Positions 1 to 9,488 of a DNA stretch of 64,000 nucleotides are shown one piece after another. The stretch covers positions 3,374,001 to 3,438,000 of the forward strand of contig NZ_CP083388.1 of assembly GCF_020042285.1 (NCBI RefSeq), written 5' to 3'. Position numbers and translations under genes: made by a program. The DNA comes from Ferruginibacter albus. Its GTDB lineage: Bacteria > Bacteroidota > Bacteroidia > Chitinophagales > Chitinophagaceae. The notes beneath the pieces are model-generated. The model was not told the origin of the DNA and did no database searches. It was given only the letters and a program-made list of their open reading frames with translations. How positions within the stretch are numbered: the first letter of the stretch is position 1; each line of letters starts with the position of its first letter.

Positions 1-2
1 TA

Positions 3-662
3 AGCATCCGTATAATAGCCATACCTATCATACTTTTGGATTATTGTCACTTTTTGGCAAAAAAACCTGATCTATTTGACATAACAGCAGCAAAAGTTCC
101 TCTTTCAATTCATATAATAATATGTACAGAACTGGCAATCTATATTTTTTTCATTTATGCATTTGGGCTGTTATGTAAACATAAAAAAGCAAGAATTGAT
201 ACCATCAATTATGAAACCGGCACTGTTCATGAAATCGTATTGGCAAATCGAAAACAAAGATTTATTAATCGCTTAGTAGATACTTCGCTCCTGACTTTTA
301 TGTTATATTGTTCAGCATTGGCAATTATTCGAAATAATCTTTTTACTCCATGGAGCACAGGAAGTGGTTATATGGACTATTATATATTTTTAATTCCTTT
401 TGAATTACTTTATTATTTGCTTTTTGAAGGAGTATTCAGAATGACACCCGGTAAATATTTAACAGGCACTATTGTCATAGATGCCGAAGGAAACAAAGCT
501 GGTTTGGGGCGAATTATTAAACGTACTTTATCACGCTTTATTCCTTTTGATGCTCTTACATTTTTAAAAGGTGATGCTATTGGCTGGCACGATTCTATTT
601 CCCACTCGTATGTGGCAAAAAGTATTACTATTACTGAAGATGACAATACAGTACCTTCATAA
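3..662 (+). CDS. RDD family membrane protein (5' end outside window)
   Basis: The reading frame is open to the left edge, and the first possible start inside the window is a TTG at 36, so the true start probably lies upstream. The visible part has a hydrophobic N-terminal segment (IHIIICTELAIYIFFIYAF), then an RDD domain: the RFINRLVDTSL segment carries the Arg and Asp of the first RDD helix, followed by further hydrophobic stretches, MTPGKYLTGTIV (the usual G-M-T-P-G-K turn) and GWHDSISHSYV (the usual terminal H-D-x-x-S motif). RDD proteins are small integral membrane proteins of mostly unknown function, some linked to ion transport. dtd follows 14 bp downstream and may be cotranscribed. The family call is good; the function is unknown. 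Confidence 0.8.
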   Translation, partial: SIRIIAIPIILLDYCHFLAKKPDLFDITAAKVPLSIHIIICTELAIYIFFIYAFGLLCKHKKARIDTINYETGTVHEIVLANRKQRFINRLVDTSLLTFMLYCSALAIIRNNLFTPWSTGSGYMDYYIFLIPFELLYYLLFEGVFRMTPGKYLTGTIVIDAEGNKAGLGRIIKRTLSRFIPFDALTFLKGDAIGWHDSISHSYVAKSITITEDDNTVPS

Positions 663-676
663 CAATCATATTTATT

Positions 677-1129
677 TTGAAAACAGTTATACAAAGAGTA
701 GCACACGCAAGTGTAACTATTAATGGCACGGTAAAATCAAAAATCAATACCGGCCTACTAATATTAATTGGTATTGAAGATGCCGACACAAAAGAAGATA
801 TTGAATGGCTAAGCAACAAAATAATAAACCTGCGCATATTTGATGATGAAAACAAAACACCCAACATTTCTGTAAAAGATATTGATGGCGATATTTTATT
901 GGTGAGCCAGTTTACATTACACGCTTCTACTAAAAAAGGGAATCGCCCGTCTTATATAAAAGCAAGCAAGCCCGATATTGCGACACCATTGTATGAAAGT
1001 ATGATCGTGCAATTAGAAAAGGATCTGGGTAAGAAAATTTATACGGGTGAGTTTGGTGCAGATATGAAAGTATCTTTATTGAATGATGGCCCGGTGACGA
1101 TTATCATTGATACAAAAAATAAAGAATAA
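677..1129 (+). CDS. dtd: D-aminoacyl-tRNA deacylase
   Basis: This 150-residue cytoplasmic enzyme removes D-amino acids (and glycine mischarged on tRNA-Ala) from tRNA. Both family signatures are visible: SQFTLHA at residues 77-83, and NDGPVT at 136-141, which carries the Gly-Pro dipeptide that gives chiral selection. The length is the usual one. The start is a TTG: MKTVIQRV aligns with the common MRAVIQRV N-terminus and no in-frame ATG lies nearby, so TTG is well supported. It is followed 2 bp downstream by the MazG-like gene, and together they make a small housecleaning operon. Confidence 0.96.
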   Translation: MKTVIQRVAHASVTINGTVKSKINTGLLILIGIEDADTKEDIEWLSNKIINLRIFDDENKTPNISVKDIDGDILLVSQFTLHASTKKGNRPSYIKASKPDIATPLYESMIVQLEKDLGKKIYTGEFGADMKVSLLNDGPVTIIIDTKNKE

Positions 1130-1131
1130 CG

Positions 1132-1467
1132 ATGCAAGAGTTAACTATTAAAGAAGCGCAACAAAAAGTTGATAAATGGATAAAAACAGTTGGTGTTCGT
1201 TATTTTAATGAATTGACCAATTTGGGAATATTGATGGAAGAAGTAGGTGAGCTTTCAAGATTAATGGTGAGAAAATATGGAGAACAATCTTTTAAAGAAA
1301 CTGATAAAGGAAAAGAATTAAGCGATGAAATGGCTGATGTGTTATGGGTACTGATCTGCCTGGCAAATCAAACAGGCGTTGATCTGACTGAAGCATTGCA
1401 AAAAAACTTTGAGAAAAAAAATATTAGAGATGCGGAAAGGCATCAGAACAATGAAAAATTAAAATAA
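1132..1467 (+). CDS. MazG-like nucleotide pyrophosphohydrolase
   Basis: A 111-residue all-alpha protein of the MazG superfamily, the size of a single-domain form. The metal-binding E-x2-E plus E-x2-D pattern is present as EEVGE (residues 36-40) and DEMAD (65-69). Such enzymes hydrolyse noncanonical or excess nucleoside triphosphates to monophosphates and pyrophosphate; the exact substrate cannot be read from the sequence. It starts 2 bp after dtd and its stop codon abuts the ATG of the next gene, so the three are probably translated from one message. Confidence 0.88.
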   Translation: MQELTIKEAQQKVDKWIKTVGVRYFNELTNLGILMEEVGELSRLMVRKYGEQSFKETDKGKELSDEMADVLWVLICLANQTGVDLTEALQKNFEKKNIRDAERHQNNEKLK

Positions 1468-2409
1468 ATGGAATATACCGACCTGCCCTTATCGGTAAGA
1501 ATAGACCGTGCTACTGAGTTTGCCATCATTTTAAGTAATGAGCCCAACAAAACACCGGAACTGGTAATAGCAGAGCTGGCTCAAACATTTTCATTATCAA
1601 ACGAAGAAGCCAGGCAAGCCTACATTGCATCCAAAACAAAATTTGCGGATGAATATTCAGCAGCGCAAAAAAACAAGCTATATTTTTATATCAGCGCATT
1701 TATAGCCGGTATTGCAGGAACTGTTTTATACTTTTTCTTTTCTAAAGAAGCAGGTGGGTTTTTCATGATATTTTCAATGTTTTTTTTATTTACCAGTATT
1801 GGGATAGTTATACAACTCATAAAATCCAAATCAGAAGACTTCTTTATAAAAAGAGAAAGCTTACGGACATTATCAAAAAAGTTAAAGAAAAATTTTTTAG
1901 TGCAGATATTTCCGGTTCTTTTTATCTTTTTTGTTATAACATTTTGGCAAAATTTTCTTACACATATTTATACTGAAAAAGATGTAGAATTTCGTCCTTT
2001 TGTACTCAAAGATGAAATTCATTTAAAATCAACCGGGGGTAAAAGCCCGCAAAATTATTTTGAATTCAAATTCGAGGATTATAATCCGGAGTTCAATTTC
2101 TACCATGACGAATATCGCTTTGCTAATTCTATTCTTGGGTTTTACAATTTGAAAAAAGGCGATACGGTAATTGTTGGGATTTTAAAAGAAGACATGAGCA
2201 ATTTATACCAAGGCCCTATGTTTTCCAGCAATAATACGATCATGGATATTCAAGTAAAAGGAAAGGGTATCATTGATTATGCCTATCGGTACAAAAAGTT
2301 AAAAAGCGAACATTCCCGATGGTTTAACATTGTGTCATTATTATTCGTCCTCGACATAATAAGCATCTACTTTTTAGCACGATATCATTTAAAGCAAAGA
2401 ACTACCTGA
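1468..2409 (+). CDS. Membrane protein of unknown function
   Basis: I do not recognise the family. The 313-residue protein has a soluble N-terminus of about 70 residues, then transmembrane segments near residues 72-92, 95-118 and 145-165. A roughly 115-residue region follows (about 166-280) that looks extracytoplasmic, then a last membrane helix near 285-307. Its ATG directly follows the MazG-like stop codon, so it is very likely cotranscribed with dtd and mazG. There is no sign of an enzyme motif. Confidence 0.75.
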   Translation: MEYTDLPLSVRIDRATEFAIILSNEPNKTPELVIAELAQTFSLSNEEARQAYIASKTKFADEYSAAQKNKLYFYISAFIAGIAGTVLYFFFSKEAGGFFMIFSMFFLFTSIGIVIQLIKSKSEDFFIKRESLRTLSKKLKKNFLVQIFPVLFIFFVITFWQNFLTHIYTEKDVEFRPFVLKDEIHLKSTGGKSPQNYFEFKFEDYNPEFNFYHDEYRFANSILGFYNLKKGDTVIVGILKEDMSNLYQGPMFSSNNTIMDIQVKGKGIIDYAYRYKKLKSEHSRWFNIVSLLFVLDIISIYFLARYHLKQRTT

Positions 2410-2478
2410 CATTAGATGCAAGGTTTTAAATCCAGCGAAAAACAAATACCGGGTGCATAATCAAACTATAATTTCAGC

Positions 2479-2486
2479 TATTTTTG
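2479..2486 (+). promoter_or_regulatory. Bacteroidota -7 promoter element for glyS
   Basis: TATTTTTG matches the TAnnTTTG consensus exactly and ends 7 bp before the glyS ATG. If transcription begins a few bases downstream, the message has almost no leader. No convincing -33 TTG is seen. Confidence 0.5.
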
Positions 2487-2493
2487 CACCCTT

Positions 2494-3966
2494 ATGGCAA
2501 ACGAAACAACTATTTTCCAGGAATTAATTTCTCATTGTAAAGAATACGGATACATTTTTCAATCCAGCGAAATATATGATGGCTTAAGTGCTGTGTATGA
2601 CTATGGACAAAACGGCTCACAGCTAAAAAAGAATATCCGCGATGAATGGTGGAAAAGCATGACGCAACTGCATGATAACATTGTTGGCATTGATGCCGCC
2701 ATTTTCATGCATCCTACTACCTGGAAAGCCAGCGGGCACGTCGATAATTTCAGCGATCCGATGATCGATAATAAGGACAGCAAAAAACGTTATCGTGTTG
2801 ATCATTTGATTGAAGGCTTTGCAGATGAGCTAAAAGCCGATGGCAAGAAAGAAGAAGCTGAAGGCGTGTTAGCAGCAATGGACGCTTTATTAGCAAAAGA
2901 TGATTATGCAGGATTAAAAAAATTAATTGAAGACAATAAAATAAAATGTTCTGTAAGCAAAACAAGTAACTGGACAGATGTTCGCCAGTTTAACCTGATG
3001 TTTAAAACAGAGTTTGGTGCAGTGGCTTCTGAAAATCCTGATGACAATATTGTGTATTTACGCCCTGAAACAGCGCAAGGAATTTTTGTGAACTTTTTAA
3101 ACGTGCAAAAAACCGGCCGTATGAAAATACCTTTTGGTATTGCACAAACCGGGAAAGCATTTCGTAATGAAATTGTTGCCCGCCAGTTTATTTTCCGCAT
3201 GCGTGAATTTGAACAAATGGAGATGCAATTCTTCATTCGCCCCGGCACACAAATGGAATGGTATAACTATTGGAAAGAAACAAGAAAGAAATGGCATGAG
3301 AGCTTAGGCATTCCTTCTAATAAACTGCGCTTTCATGATCACGTTAAATTAGCACATTACGCTGATGCGGCGCTTGATATTGAATTTGAATTTCCTTTTG
3401 GCTGGAAAGAGTTGGAAGGTATTCACAGCAGAACAGATTTTGATCTAAGCCAGCACCAGATCTACAGTAAAAAGAAATTACAATATTTTGATAATGATGT
3501 TGACCCTGCAACAGGGAAACCTTATGGCAACTACATTCCATATGTATTGGAAACATCGGTTGGCTTGGACAGGCTATTCTTAACCATTCTTAGTTTAGCT
3601 TACGCAGAAGAAAAATGGACGAAAGAGGATGGAACAGAGGACAGTCGTGTTATATTGCGTATTCCTGCAAAAATTGCTCCTACTAAATTAGCCATATTGC
3701 CATTAGTAAAAAAAGATGGCTTACCTGAAATTGCAAAAGAATTGTACGATGATTGCAAACAATCTTTTCATTGTTTTTATGAAGAGAAGGATGCCATTGG
3801 AAAACGTTACCGCCGCATGGATGCAATCGGCACACCATTTTGCGTTACGATCGATCATCAAACAAAAGAGGATCAAACCGTTACCATTCGTTACAGAGAT
3901 ACAATGACACAAGAACGCATTTCTTTAAACGAAGTAAAAAAGTTAGTAATAGATAAAATAAGCTAA
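2494..3966 (+). CDS. glyS: Glycine--tRNA ligase (single-chain alpha2 type)
   Basis: This class II synthetase charges tRNA-Gly with glycine. At 490 residues it is the homodimeric (alpha2, eukaryote/archaea-like) type, also named glyQS, not the bacterial alpha2beta2 type. Class II motif 2 is seen around residues 222-245 (FRNEI ... FRMREFEQMEMQFF), and motif 3 near residue 356 (SVGLDRLF). The C-terminal anticodon-binding domain begins near KIAPTKLAILPLV. The ATG follows a consensus -7 element by 7 bp. The gene is flanked by noncoding DNA on both sides and appears monocistronic. Confidence 0.97.
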   Translation: MANETTIFQELISHCKEYGYIFQSSEIYDGLSAVYDYGQNGSQLKKNIRDEWWKSMTQLHDNIVGIDAAIFMHPTTWKASGHVDNFSDPMIDNKDSKKRYRVDHLIEGFADELKADGKKEEAEGVLAAMDALLAKDDYAGLKKLIEDNKIKCSVSKTSNWTDVRQFNLMFKTEFGAVASENPDDNIVYLRPETAQGIFVNFLNVQKTGRMKIPFGIAQTGKAFRNEIVARQFIFRMREFEQMEMQFFIRPGTQMEWYNYWKETRKKWHESLGIPSNKLRFHDHVKLAHYADAALDIEFEFPFGWKELEGIHSRTDFDLSQHQIYSKKKLQYFDNDVDPATGKPYGNYIPYVLETSVGLDRLFLTILSLAYAEEKWTKEDGTEDSRVILRIPAKIAPTKLAILPLVKKDGLPEIAKELYDDCKQSFHCFYEEKDAIGKRYRRMDAIGTPFCVTIDHQTKEDQTVTIRYRDTMTQERISLNEVKKLVIDKIS

Positions 3967-4065
3967 TGGTGTTGCCAGTGACGGTTAAATAGCTGTTAAT
4001 TGAGAAAATAAAATAGCACGATTTACTAAAGAGGTTTTCTTTTGCTGAAATAATTTTATCGGCTA

Positions 4066-5223
4066 ATGAAAAATAAAATAGCTGCATGGTGTTTGGCAAG
4101 TTTACTAACGATTGTTGCCCATGCACAGCAAAGCGCATCACCTGTTACCATCAGTTATGATGTGAGCGATAAAAAAGATTCTGTATTCTTGACAGTTAAC
4201 GCAGTTCCTAATACCAAACCGGGCACATTAATGGTAACGGTATCATCACCCATTGCCTTAAAAACTGATACTTCTTTTTACCCAGTAATAGATATCAGCT
4301 CAGCCATTGCATTAGTGATCCCTCCCAATTTTCGCTCAAATTCAATGCAGGTAAAAGCTTTTTTTTATCCCAAAATATTTTCTATAAGCGGGCAGGTGGT
4401 CAGCAAAGTAAAAGGTCGTAGTATTAATGCAATGGTAGTAACCGATAATCAGCGTTTATATAATAAAGCATTACAGCTTACAGAAGGTGACTTTTTTACA
4501 TTACCGGCATTGGTATTTGAAAATAAAGCTTCTCTCATTTTTAATTATGCTGATGATAAGAGGAAAGTTCATCCTGATGTAACGATTACACAGAAGCCAA
4601 TCCCTTCCGATTTTACTAATTTAATATTCAGCACGGAAATCATTTTTACAGCGCCAATTAAAAAAGACTCTACAGGCAAACCTATGCCGGGGAATTATAG
4701 TATCAATGCAGACAGCTTAGATAAAAAATTTAAAAATATTCAAGGTGTAACAGTAACGGGTGTACGAAAAAGTAATGCAGAAAAATTTAACGAAGAAAAT
4801 TCATCTCCTGAATTCCAGGACATTAATGAGCGAGTAATTGATTGCTTAGACAATGACGATGTTTTATCTTTCCCGGATTGCTTAACGTTTTTACAAACAA
4901 AAGTTCCCGGACTGCGTGTCAACATTGATAAAATGGGTGAAAGTGAAGTGATATGGAGAGGCAAGCAGGTGAATGCCTTTTTTATTGATGAGATACCCGT
5001 GGAGATAGAATCTTTCTTAAGTGTAAACCCGTTGGATATTGCTATTATTAAAACATTTCCTCCGCCTTTTACCGGCGCAGGTTTCGGCAGCGGAAACGGA
5101 GGCGCTATTGCTATCTATACCCGTAAAGGAGAATACAGAAGACCGGATGCAACCGCCAATCAATGGCTATTTTCAGTAAAAGGATACTCAGCTCCCATAC
5201 ATGTTTTATTTAATGATAAGTAA
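4066..5223 (+). CDS. TonB-receptor plug-domain protein without a barrel
   Basis: The signal peptide runs MKNKIAAWCLASLLTIVAHA. Residues of about 20-220 form a beta-rich region with no family I recognise. Residues of about 225-365 resemble a SusC-type plug: GVTVTGVRK, then CLTFLQTKVPGLRVN, a WRGKQ segment, FIDEIPVE, and finally GNGGAIAIYTRKGE. The protein stops after 385 residues, so there is no 22-strand barrel. Similar plugs end larger MG2-type secreted Bacteroidota proteins; here the front part is short. It is probably periplasmic or outer-membrane associated. The next gene lies 42 bp downstream on the same strand and is also secreted. Confidence 0.75.
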   Translation: MKNKIAAWCLASLLTIVAHAQQSASPVTISYDVSDKKDSVFLTVNAVPNTKPGTLMVTVSSPIALKTDTSFYPVIDISSAIALVIPPNFRSNSMQVKAFFYPKIFSISGQVVSKVKGRSINAMVVTDNQRLYNKALQLTEGDFFTLPALVFENKASLIFNYADDKRKVHPDVTITQKPIPSDFTNLIFSTEIIFTAPIKKDSTGKPMPGNYSINADSLDKKFKNIQGVTVTGVRKSNAEKFNEENSSPEFQDINERVIDCLDNDDVLSFPDCLTFLQTKVPGLRVNIDKMGESEVIWRGKQVNAFFIDEIPVEIESFLSVNPLDIAIIKTFPPPFTGAGFGSGNGGAIAIYTRKGEYRRPDATANQWLFSVKGYSAPIHVLFNDK

Positions 5224-5265
5224 GCTGCCGGTTTTTATATCCCAATAATCTTTATTTTTAATGAT

Positions 5266-7161
5266 ATGAAAAAGACCCTCTCTTTTCTTATCATTTACTT
5301 TTCTCTTTCCGTATGCTCTGCCCAGGAAAGTCTGCCATCTTATCCCACTATCTTGCGATATTATTTTTCCCGTCATCCTGAAGATGGCAACTATGAAAAT
5401 GTAGTAAATTTTGCAAAGAAAAAAGACGGCTGGTTTTTACAGAGAATAAACCAAGTAACCCATGAAGTTTCAAGTGAACGACCGTATTGGTTAAAGAAAG
5501 ATAAAACCTTTATTGACACAGTTGCTTTGCTAAAAGATGCTGATGAGGATATTGAAAAAAATGTAACGGGCTATTTAGGCTCCGGCACAAACATTTATGA
5601 TTGGTATAGTTATGAACGTTGCCCATATTATGGATACAATGGATGGGATGTTGATGTAATAAAAGATTTTGAAGACAAAAAAAATCTTTCAGATACTATT
5701 TTGGACGGCCTACTAAGAGCTTACGGCCGCTATTCAGGAAGATATACCTGGTATCAATACGGCGGAGATCCATTAACAAATGATACGTTGCAAAGAAAAC
5801 TAAGTACGCTTGAACTTCCTTCTTCTGCAAGAATAGATAAGGCTGTTTATTATTTGCAGAAATCCATTGAAACAGCAAAAAGGTTACGAGCTCTCAACCC
5901 TGATTATGTCACATTAGTCGGGAATGCTGATTTGAAAGTCTTTAATGAGCAAATGAAAGCTTACAGTCAAATGACGATGGCTTTACAGGATAAAAAAGCA
6001 AAAGAATTTATTGTTAATACCGAATTAGACAGCCCCTATATTTTACAAGCTAAAAACTATCTTAATTCATGCCCGCCCAATACTATTCTTTTTACATATG
6101 GAGACAATGATACTTATCCTTTGTGGTATGTGCAAGAAAAAGAAAATTATAGAAAAGATGTTTCAGTAATTAATACCAGTTTATTAAGCATGCCAGTCTA
6201 TTTGGATATGCTAAAAAAAACAAATGCGGTAACATTCACAACCGATGCAGATCAATATGGCAAAAAGTTTTTTGAAGTATTTTATTTTTCAGAAAACAAA
6301 TCTATACCTAAATACAAGAGTATTCCCTTATCGTCACTCTTAAATACAATACGCAATAGGACATATCATGCTACGTTCGACGATAGCATTGCTTCTTACC
6401 CATACAAACAATTTGTATTTGACGATTTTTCAAAATTAATTGATGAAAGCAAGTCTTCATTTCAATCTGATGATGACTCCCAGGATATTACAACAGAGCC
6501 CATTATTCAATTAAATTCTTACTTATTAAATGGCGACTTTATGGTGTTTGATATCATTAACGAGAATGCCGGCATACGACCTATTTACTTCACCACCGCC
6601 ACATATACGGGCTATTTTAACGATTGGCTTCAACAGAATGGAATTTGTTATCATTTTGCCTCTTCAGAAACGTTACAAGATGATTCTGCAAAAACAGTAA
6701 CAGAAGATAAGCTTGAAAATTTTGTACAGACCATTTACAAAACTCCATTGATAATATATAATGGTCATAAGACGATCTCTTTTGATGGCAACAATACTTT
6801 TTTTCCATTGTATTCAACCATTGCAAATTTTTATCTTACTAAGGATGATAAAGACCATGCGAATTACTGGCTTAATAAAGCGTTGGACGAAGCTCATTTT
6901 ATTGCAACAAATAATATACCTGCGGCATGCATGTTAATGGGTCCGCTTGCCGATGCAGGAAATAATAAAAAAGCGAAGGAATTATGTGAACTCTATGCTA
7001 CCTATATCTATAATAAGTATAATCATCCATCAGCAATAGAAGGATATCTATCTAAAAAAGATTGCTATGCAACATTAACATCGCTAAGAGATTTCTTAGA
7101 AGGTATTACTGTTGACAATTCAATGATTAAAAAATTAATGGATGATGTAGAAAGAAATTAA
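5266..7161 (+). CDS. Secreted protein resembling the C-terminal part of DUF2723 proteins
   Basis: A 631-residue protein with a signal peptide (MKKTLSFLIIYFSLSVCSA). The N-terminal half is rich in Tyr and Trp and I do not recognise it. Near residues 268-310 it carries TILFTYGDNDTYPLWYVQE followed by RKDVSVINTSLL. I know this pattern from the soluble C-terminal domain of Bacteroidota DUF2723 proteins (protein O-mannosyltransferase-like), where it follows many membrane helices. No such helices exist here, so it looks like a free-standing version of that domain. The last 100 residues look helical and repeat-like (TPR-like by eye). The function is unknown. Confidence 0.7.
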   Translation: MKKTLSFLIIYFSLSVCSAQESLPSYPTILRYYFSRHPEDGNYENVVNFAKKKDGWFLQRINQVTHEVSSERPYWLKKDKTFIDTVALLKDADEDIEKNVTGYLGSGTNIYDWYSYERCPYYGYNGWDVDVIKDFEDKKNLSDTILDGLLRAYGRYSGRYTWYQYGGDPLTNDTLQRKLSTLELPSSARIDKAVYYLQKSIETAKRLRALNPDYVTLVGNADLKVFNEQMKAYSQMTMALQDKKAKEFIVNTELDSPYILQAKNYLNSCPPNTILFTYGDNDTYPLWYVQEKENYRKDVSVINTSLLSMPVYLDMLKKTNAVTFTTDADQYGKKFFEVFYFSENKSIPKYKSIPLSSLLNTIRNRTYHATFDDSIASYPYKQFVFDDFSKLIDESKSSFQSDDDSQDITTEPIIQLNSYLLNGDFMVFDIINENAGIRPIYFTTATYTGYFNDWLQQNGICYHFASSETLQDDSAKTVTEDKLENFVQTIYKTPLIIYNGHKTISFDGNNTFFPLYSTIANFYLTKDDKDHANYWLNKALDEAHFIATNNIPAACMLMGPLADAGNNKKAKELCELYATYIYNKYNHPSAIEGYLSKKDCYATLTSLRDFLEGITVDNSMIKKLMDDVERN

Positions 7162-7887
7162 TTATCCATACAATTCCTGGTGAATGGCTTTTCTATCGTA
7201 GCCCAAAGCCTGGATCGTTTGTTTAGCTTCATCGATCATTGCCTTCCATCCGCATAAAAAGAAGCAGGCAGGCTGTGTTTCTTTACATAATTCTTTGTAA
7301 ACAGTGTGCACATATCCTTTTCCTGCACCATCCCACTCCTCTCTTGATAATACCGGATGGTAATGAAAGGTTGGTAGTTCTTTTTCCAATTGCCTGAACT
7401 CATCGTAATACAACAAGTCTTTTTGTGTACGGCAACCGAATATTAAATGAACGTTTTTATGCTCTAATCCTTTTAGTTTGATATGATTGGCCATGCTGCG
7501 GAAAGGTGCAATACCGGTTCCGGTGGCAATTAAGAAAATATCTTTCTGAAAATTTTCTTCATGAAGATTGAATACACCAACGGGTCCGCGTAATGTCAAT
7601 TCGCTTCCTTCTTTTACTTCATTAAAAAGATAGGTAGTACCAGCACCCCCATCTAATAGCACAATGCATAATTCAAACACATTGGTTCCATCAGGCCAAC
7701 TGGCAATGGAATAACTGCGCCAGCGCTTATTAGGTTTCTCGTGAATGGGTAGATCCAGCGTAACAAACTGTCCGGGTTTAAAATCGAAAGATGTTAGTTC
7801 GGGAACTTGTATAAAAAAGCGACGTGTATTATAAGTTTGCTGTTCAATTTTGATCACCTTACCGGTGCGCCAAGGTTCTACAGGCAT
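7162..7887 (-). CDS. Ferredoxin--NADP reductase-like FAD oxidoreductase
   Basis: A flavoprotein of the ferredoxin-NADP+ reductase family, 241 residues. The FAD-binding motif RSYS is at residues 57-60, the NADP-binding GTGIAPFR at about 123-130, and a C-terminal FLCGW segment precedes the last helix. I placed the start at 7887 (MPVEPWRTGKVIKIEQQ) because that is where family members begin; an in-frame ATG at 7980 would add 31 residues lacking family similarity. It probably transfers electrons between NADPH and a ferredoxin or flavodoxin, but the partner is not identifiable here. It converges on the upstream gene with no gap and diverges from the porin gene. Confidence 0.85.
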   Translation of the reverse strand: MPVEPWRTGKVIKIEQQTYNTRRFFIQVPELTSFDFKPGQFVTLDLPIHEKPNKRWRSYSIASWPDGTNVFELCIVLLDGGAGTTYLFNEVKEGSELTLRGPVGVFNLHEENFQKDIFLIATGTGIAPFRSMANHIKLKGLEHKNVHLIFGCRTQKDLLYYDEFRQLEKELPTFHYHPVLSREEWDGAGKGYVHTVYKELCKETQPACFFLCGWKAMIDEAKQTIQALGYDRKAIHQELYG

Positions 7888-8041
7888 AATCGTTGTTTTT
7901 AAAAATTTCGCAATGATACAAAGAAAATTTTTGGCAGGTAAGATTATATCCGCAAACGATTTCGTTAAGTTAACTATCAATTATAGCGAATATGCGATAT
8001 TTGCGCACTTTTAATAAATGAAGATTTAATTGAATACTGCA

Positions 8042-9358
8042 ATGAAGCAATTGTTTAGCCTTATATCGCTTATGCTCGTACTATGCCGGGTACATGCCCA
8101 AATCGGCGATTCTGTAAAAGAAGAAAGATTTTCTATTCATGCACAAACAACCATAATCAACCAGTATAAGCCTCCTTTTAGTGCAGCTTACACCGGTAAG
8201 AACAGTTTACTTACCGGAGAAGAAAGCAAAACTTCTATTACCTCTACTTTTTTTGCCGGGATGAGGTTGTGGAAAGGAGCAAGTATTTTTATTAATCCTG
8301 AGATTGCAGGCGGTTCCGGTTTAAGTGAAGCATTGGGAGTTGCTGATGCTACCAATGGAGAAACCTTTCGTGTTGGCGACCCTGCTCCAAAAATTTACCT
8401 TGCCCGGCTGTTTTTCAAACAGATCTTTTCGTTAAGTAATAAACAAATTTTTCAACAAGATGATCTTAACCAGTTAGCTACCACTATTCCTGACAAGTAC
8501 TTGGCAGTAACCATTGGAAAAATCGGCATGGCTGATTATTTTGATAACAATAAATATAGTCACGATCCCCGTACTCAGTTTATGAGCTGGTCTTTAATGA
8601 GTAATGGTGGATGGGATTATCCGGCCAATACAAGGGGTTATACTCCCAGCGTTGTATTGGAATATATTTCTCCAAAAAATGAAGTAAGATATGCGATATC
8701 GTTAGTTCCGGTAGTTGCTAACGGCAATGAAATGAACTGGAGCATTGGAAAAGCAAGCTCGCAGACTATTGAATATACACACAGGTATAAATTGTATTCC
8801 AAAGAAGGCGCTATCAGGTTGTTGGGATTTTACACTTCTGCCAATATGGGTAATTATAATCAAAGCATTGCTTTGGATCCAATCAATCCTTCTATTGAAG
8901 ACAGCAGAAAATATGGCAATACCAAATATGGATTTGGCATTAATGCCGAACAGGAGATCACAAAAGATCTTGGATGTTTCTTTAGAGCAAGCTGGAATGA
9001 CGGCAACAATGAAACCTGGATGTTTACCGAAATAGATCACAGCATCAGCGCCGGATTGTCTACAACAGGTGAAAAGTGGAAAAGAGAAAATGATAACGCA
9101 GGGATCGGTTATGTAGCCTCAGGCATTTCAAAACCTCACCAAGATTATTTAAAAGCAGGTGGCAACGGCTTTATGCTGGGAGACGGCAATTTGACCTATG
9201 GATGGGAACACCTGGTAGAATTTTATTACTCTGCCGAATTGGTGAAGAACCAAATTTATCTTACCGGTGCTTACCAGCTATTGATAAACCCCGGTTATAA
9301 TGCAGACAGGCAGGGACCTGTTAATATACTATCTATCCGGTTGCATGCAAGGATATAA
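8042..9358 (+). CDS. OprB-like carbohydrate-selective porin
   Basis: The signal peptide is MKQLFSLISLMLVLCRVHAQ. The rest is a beta-barrel-like protein of about 420 residues with alternating aromatic and polar strands. The features I associate with the OprB family are AGMRLWKGASIFINPEIAGG, the segment TIGKIGMADYFDNNKYSHDP, and a terminal YYSAEL/LTGAYQLLINPGYNADRQGP block. I chose the ATG at 8042 over the in-frame TTG at 8030 because it gives a clean signal peptide. It probably sits in the outer membrane; sugar specificity cannot be told. Confidence 0.78.
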   Translation: MKQLFSLISLMLVLCRVHAQIGDSVKEERFSIHAQTTIINQYKPPFSAAYTGKNSLLTGEESKTSITSTFFAGMRLWKGASIFINPEIAGGSGLSEALGVADATNGETFRVGDPAPKIYLARLFFKQIFSLSNKQIFQQDDLNQLATTIPDKYLAVTIGKIGMADYFDNNKYSHDPRTQFMSWSLMSNGGWDYPANTRGYTPSVVLEYISPKNEVRYAISLVPVVANGNEMNWSIGKASSQTIEYTHRYKLYSKEGAIRLLGFYTSANMGNYNQSIALDPINPSIEDSRKYGNTKYGFGINAEQEITKDLGCFFRASWNDGNNETWMFTEIDHSISAGLSTTGEKWKRENDNAGIGYVASGISKPHQDYLKAGGNGFMLGDGNLTYGWEHLVEFYYSAELVKNQIYLTGAYQLLINPGYNADRQGPVNILSIRLHARI

Positions 9359-9382
9359 TTGGACCTTGTTGACAGATAACTA

Positions 9383-9475
9383 TTGCCGATGGGCTGCCGG
9401 ATGGAAGCGTCACCGTAGCGCAGCGAAGGTATAGCGTACAGCCGGAACTACTGTTGAATAATGCTCAACTGTTGA
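9383..9475. repeat. GC-rich intergenic element with inverted repeats
   Basis: Between the porin and peptidase stop codons lies a stretch clearly richer in G+C than its surroundings. It holds GGGCTG and CAGCC arms about 50 bp apart and a TCAACTGTTGA hairpin near its right end. It resembles dispersed intergenic repeats of this group, and may also act as the 3' end of one or both convergent genes. Only one copy is seen here. Confidence 0.35.
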
Positions 9476-9488
9476 AAGCCCCTGTTTT

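Noticed and set aside
7888..7980. N-terminal extension of the FNR-like protein
   Set aside because: The 31 extra residues lack family similarity, and the typical start MPVEPWRTGKV lies at 7887.
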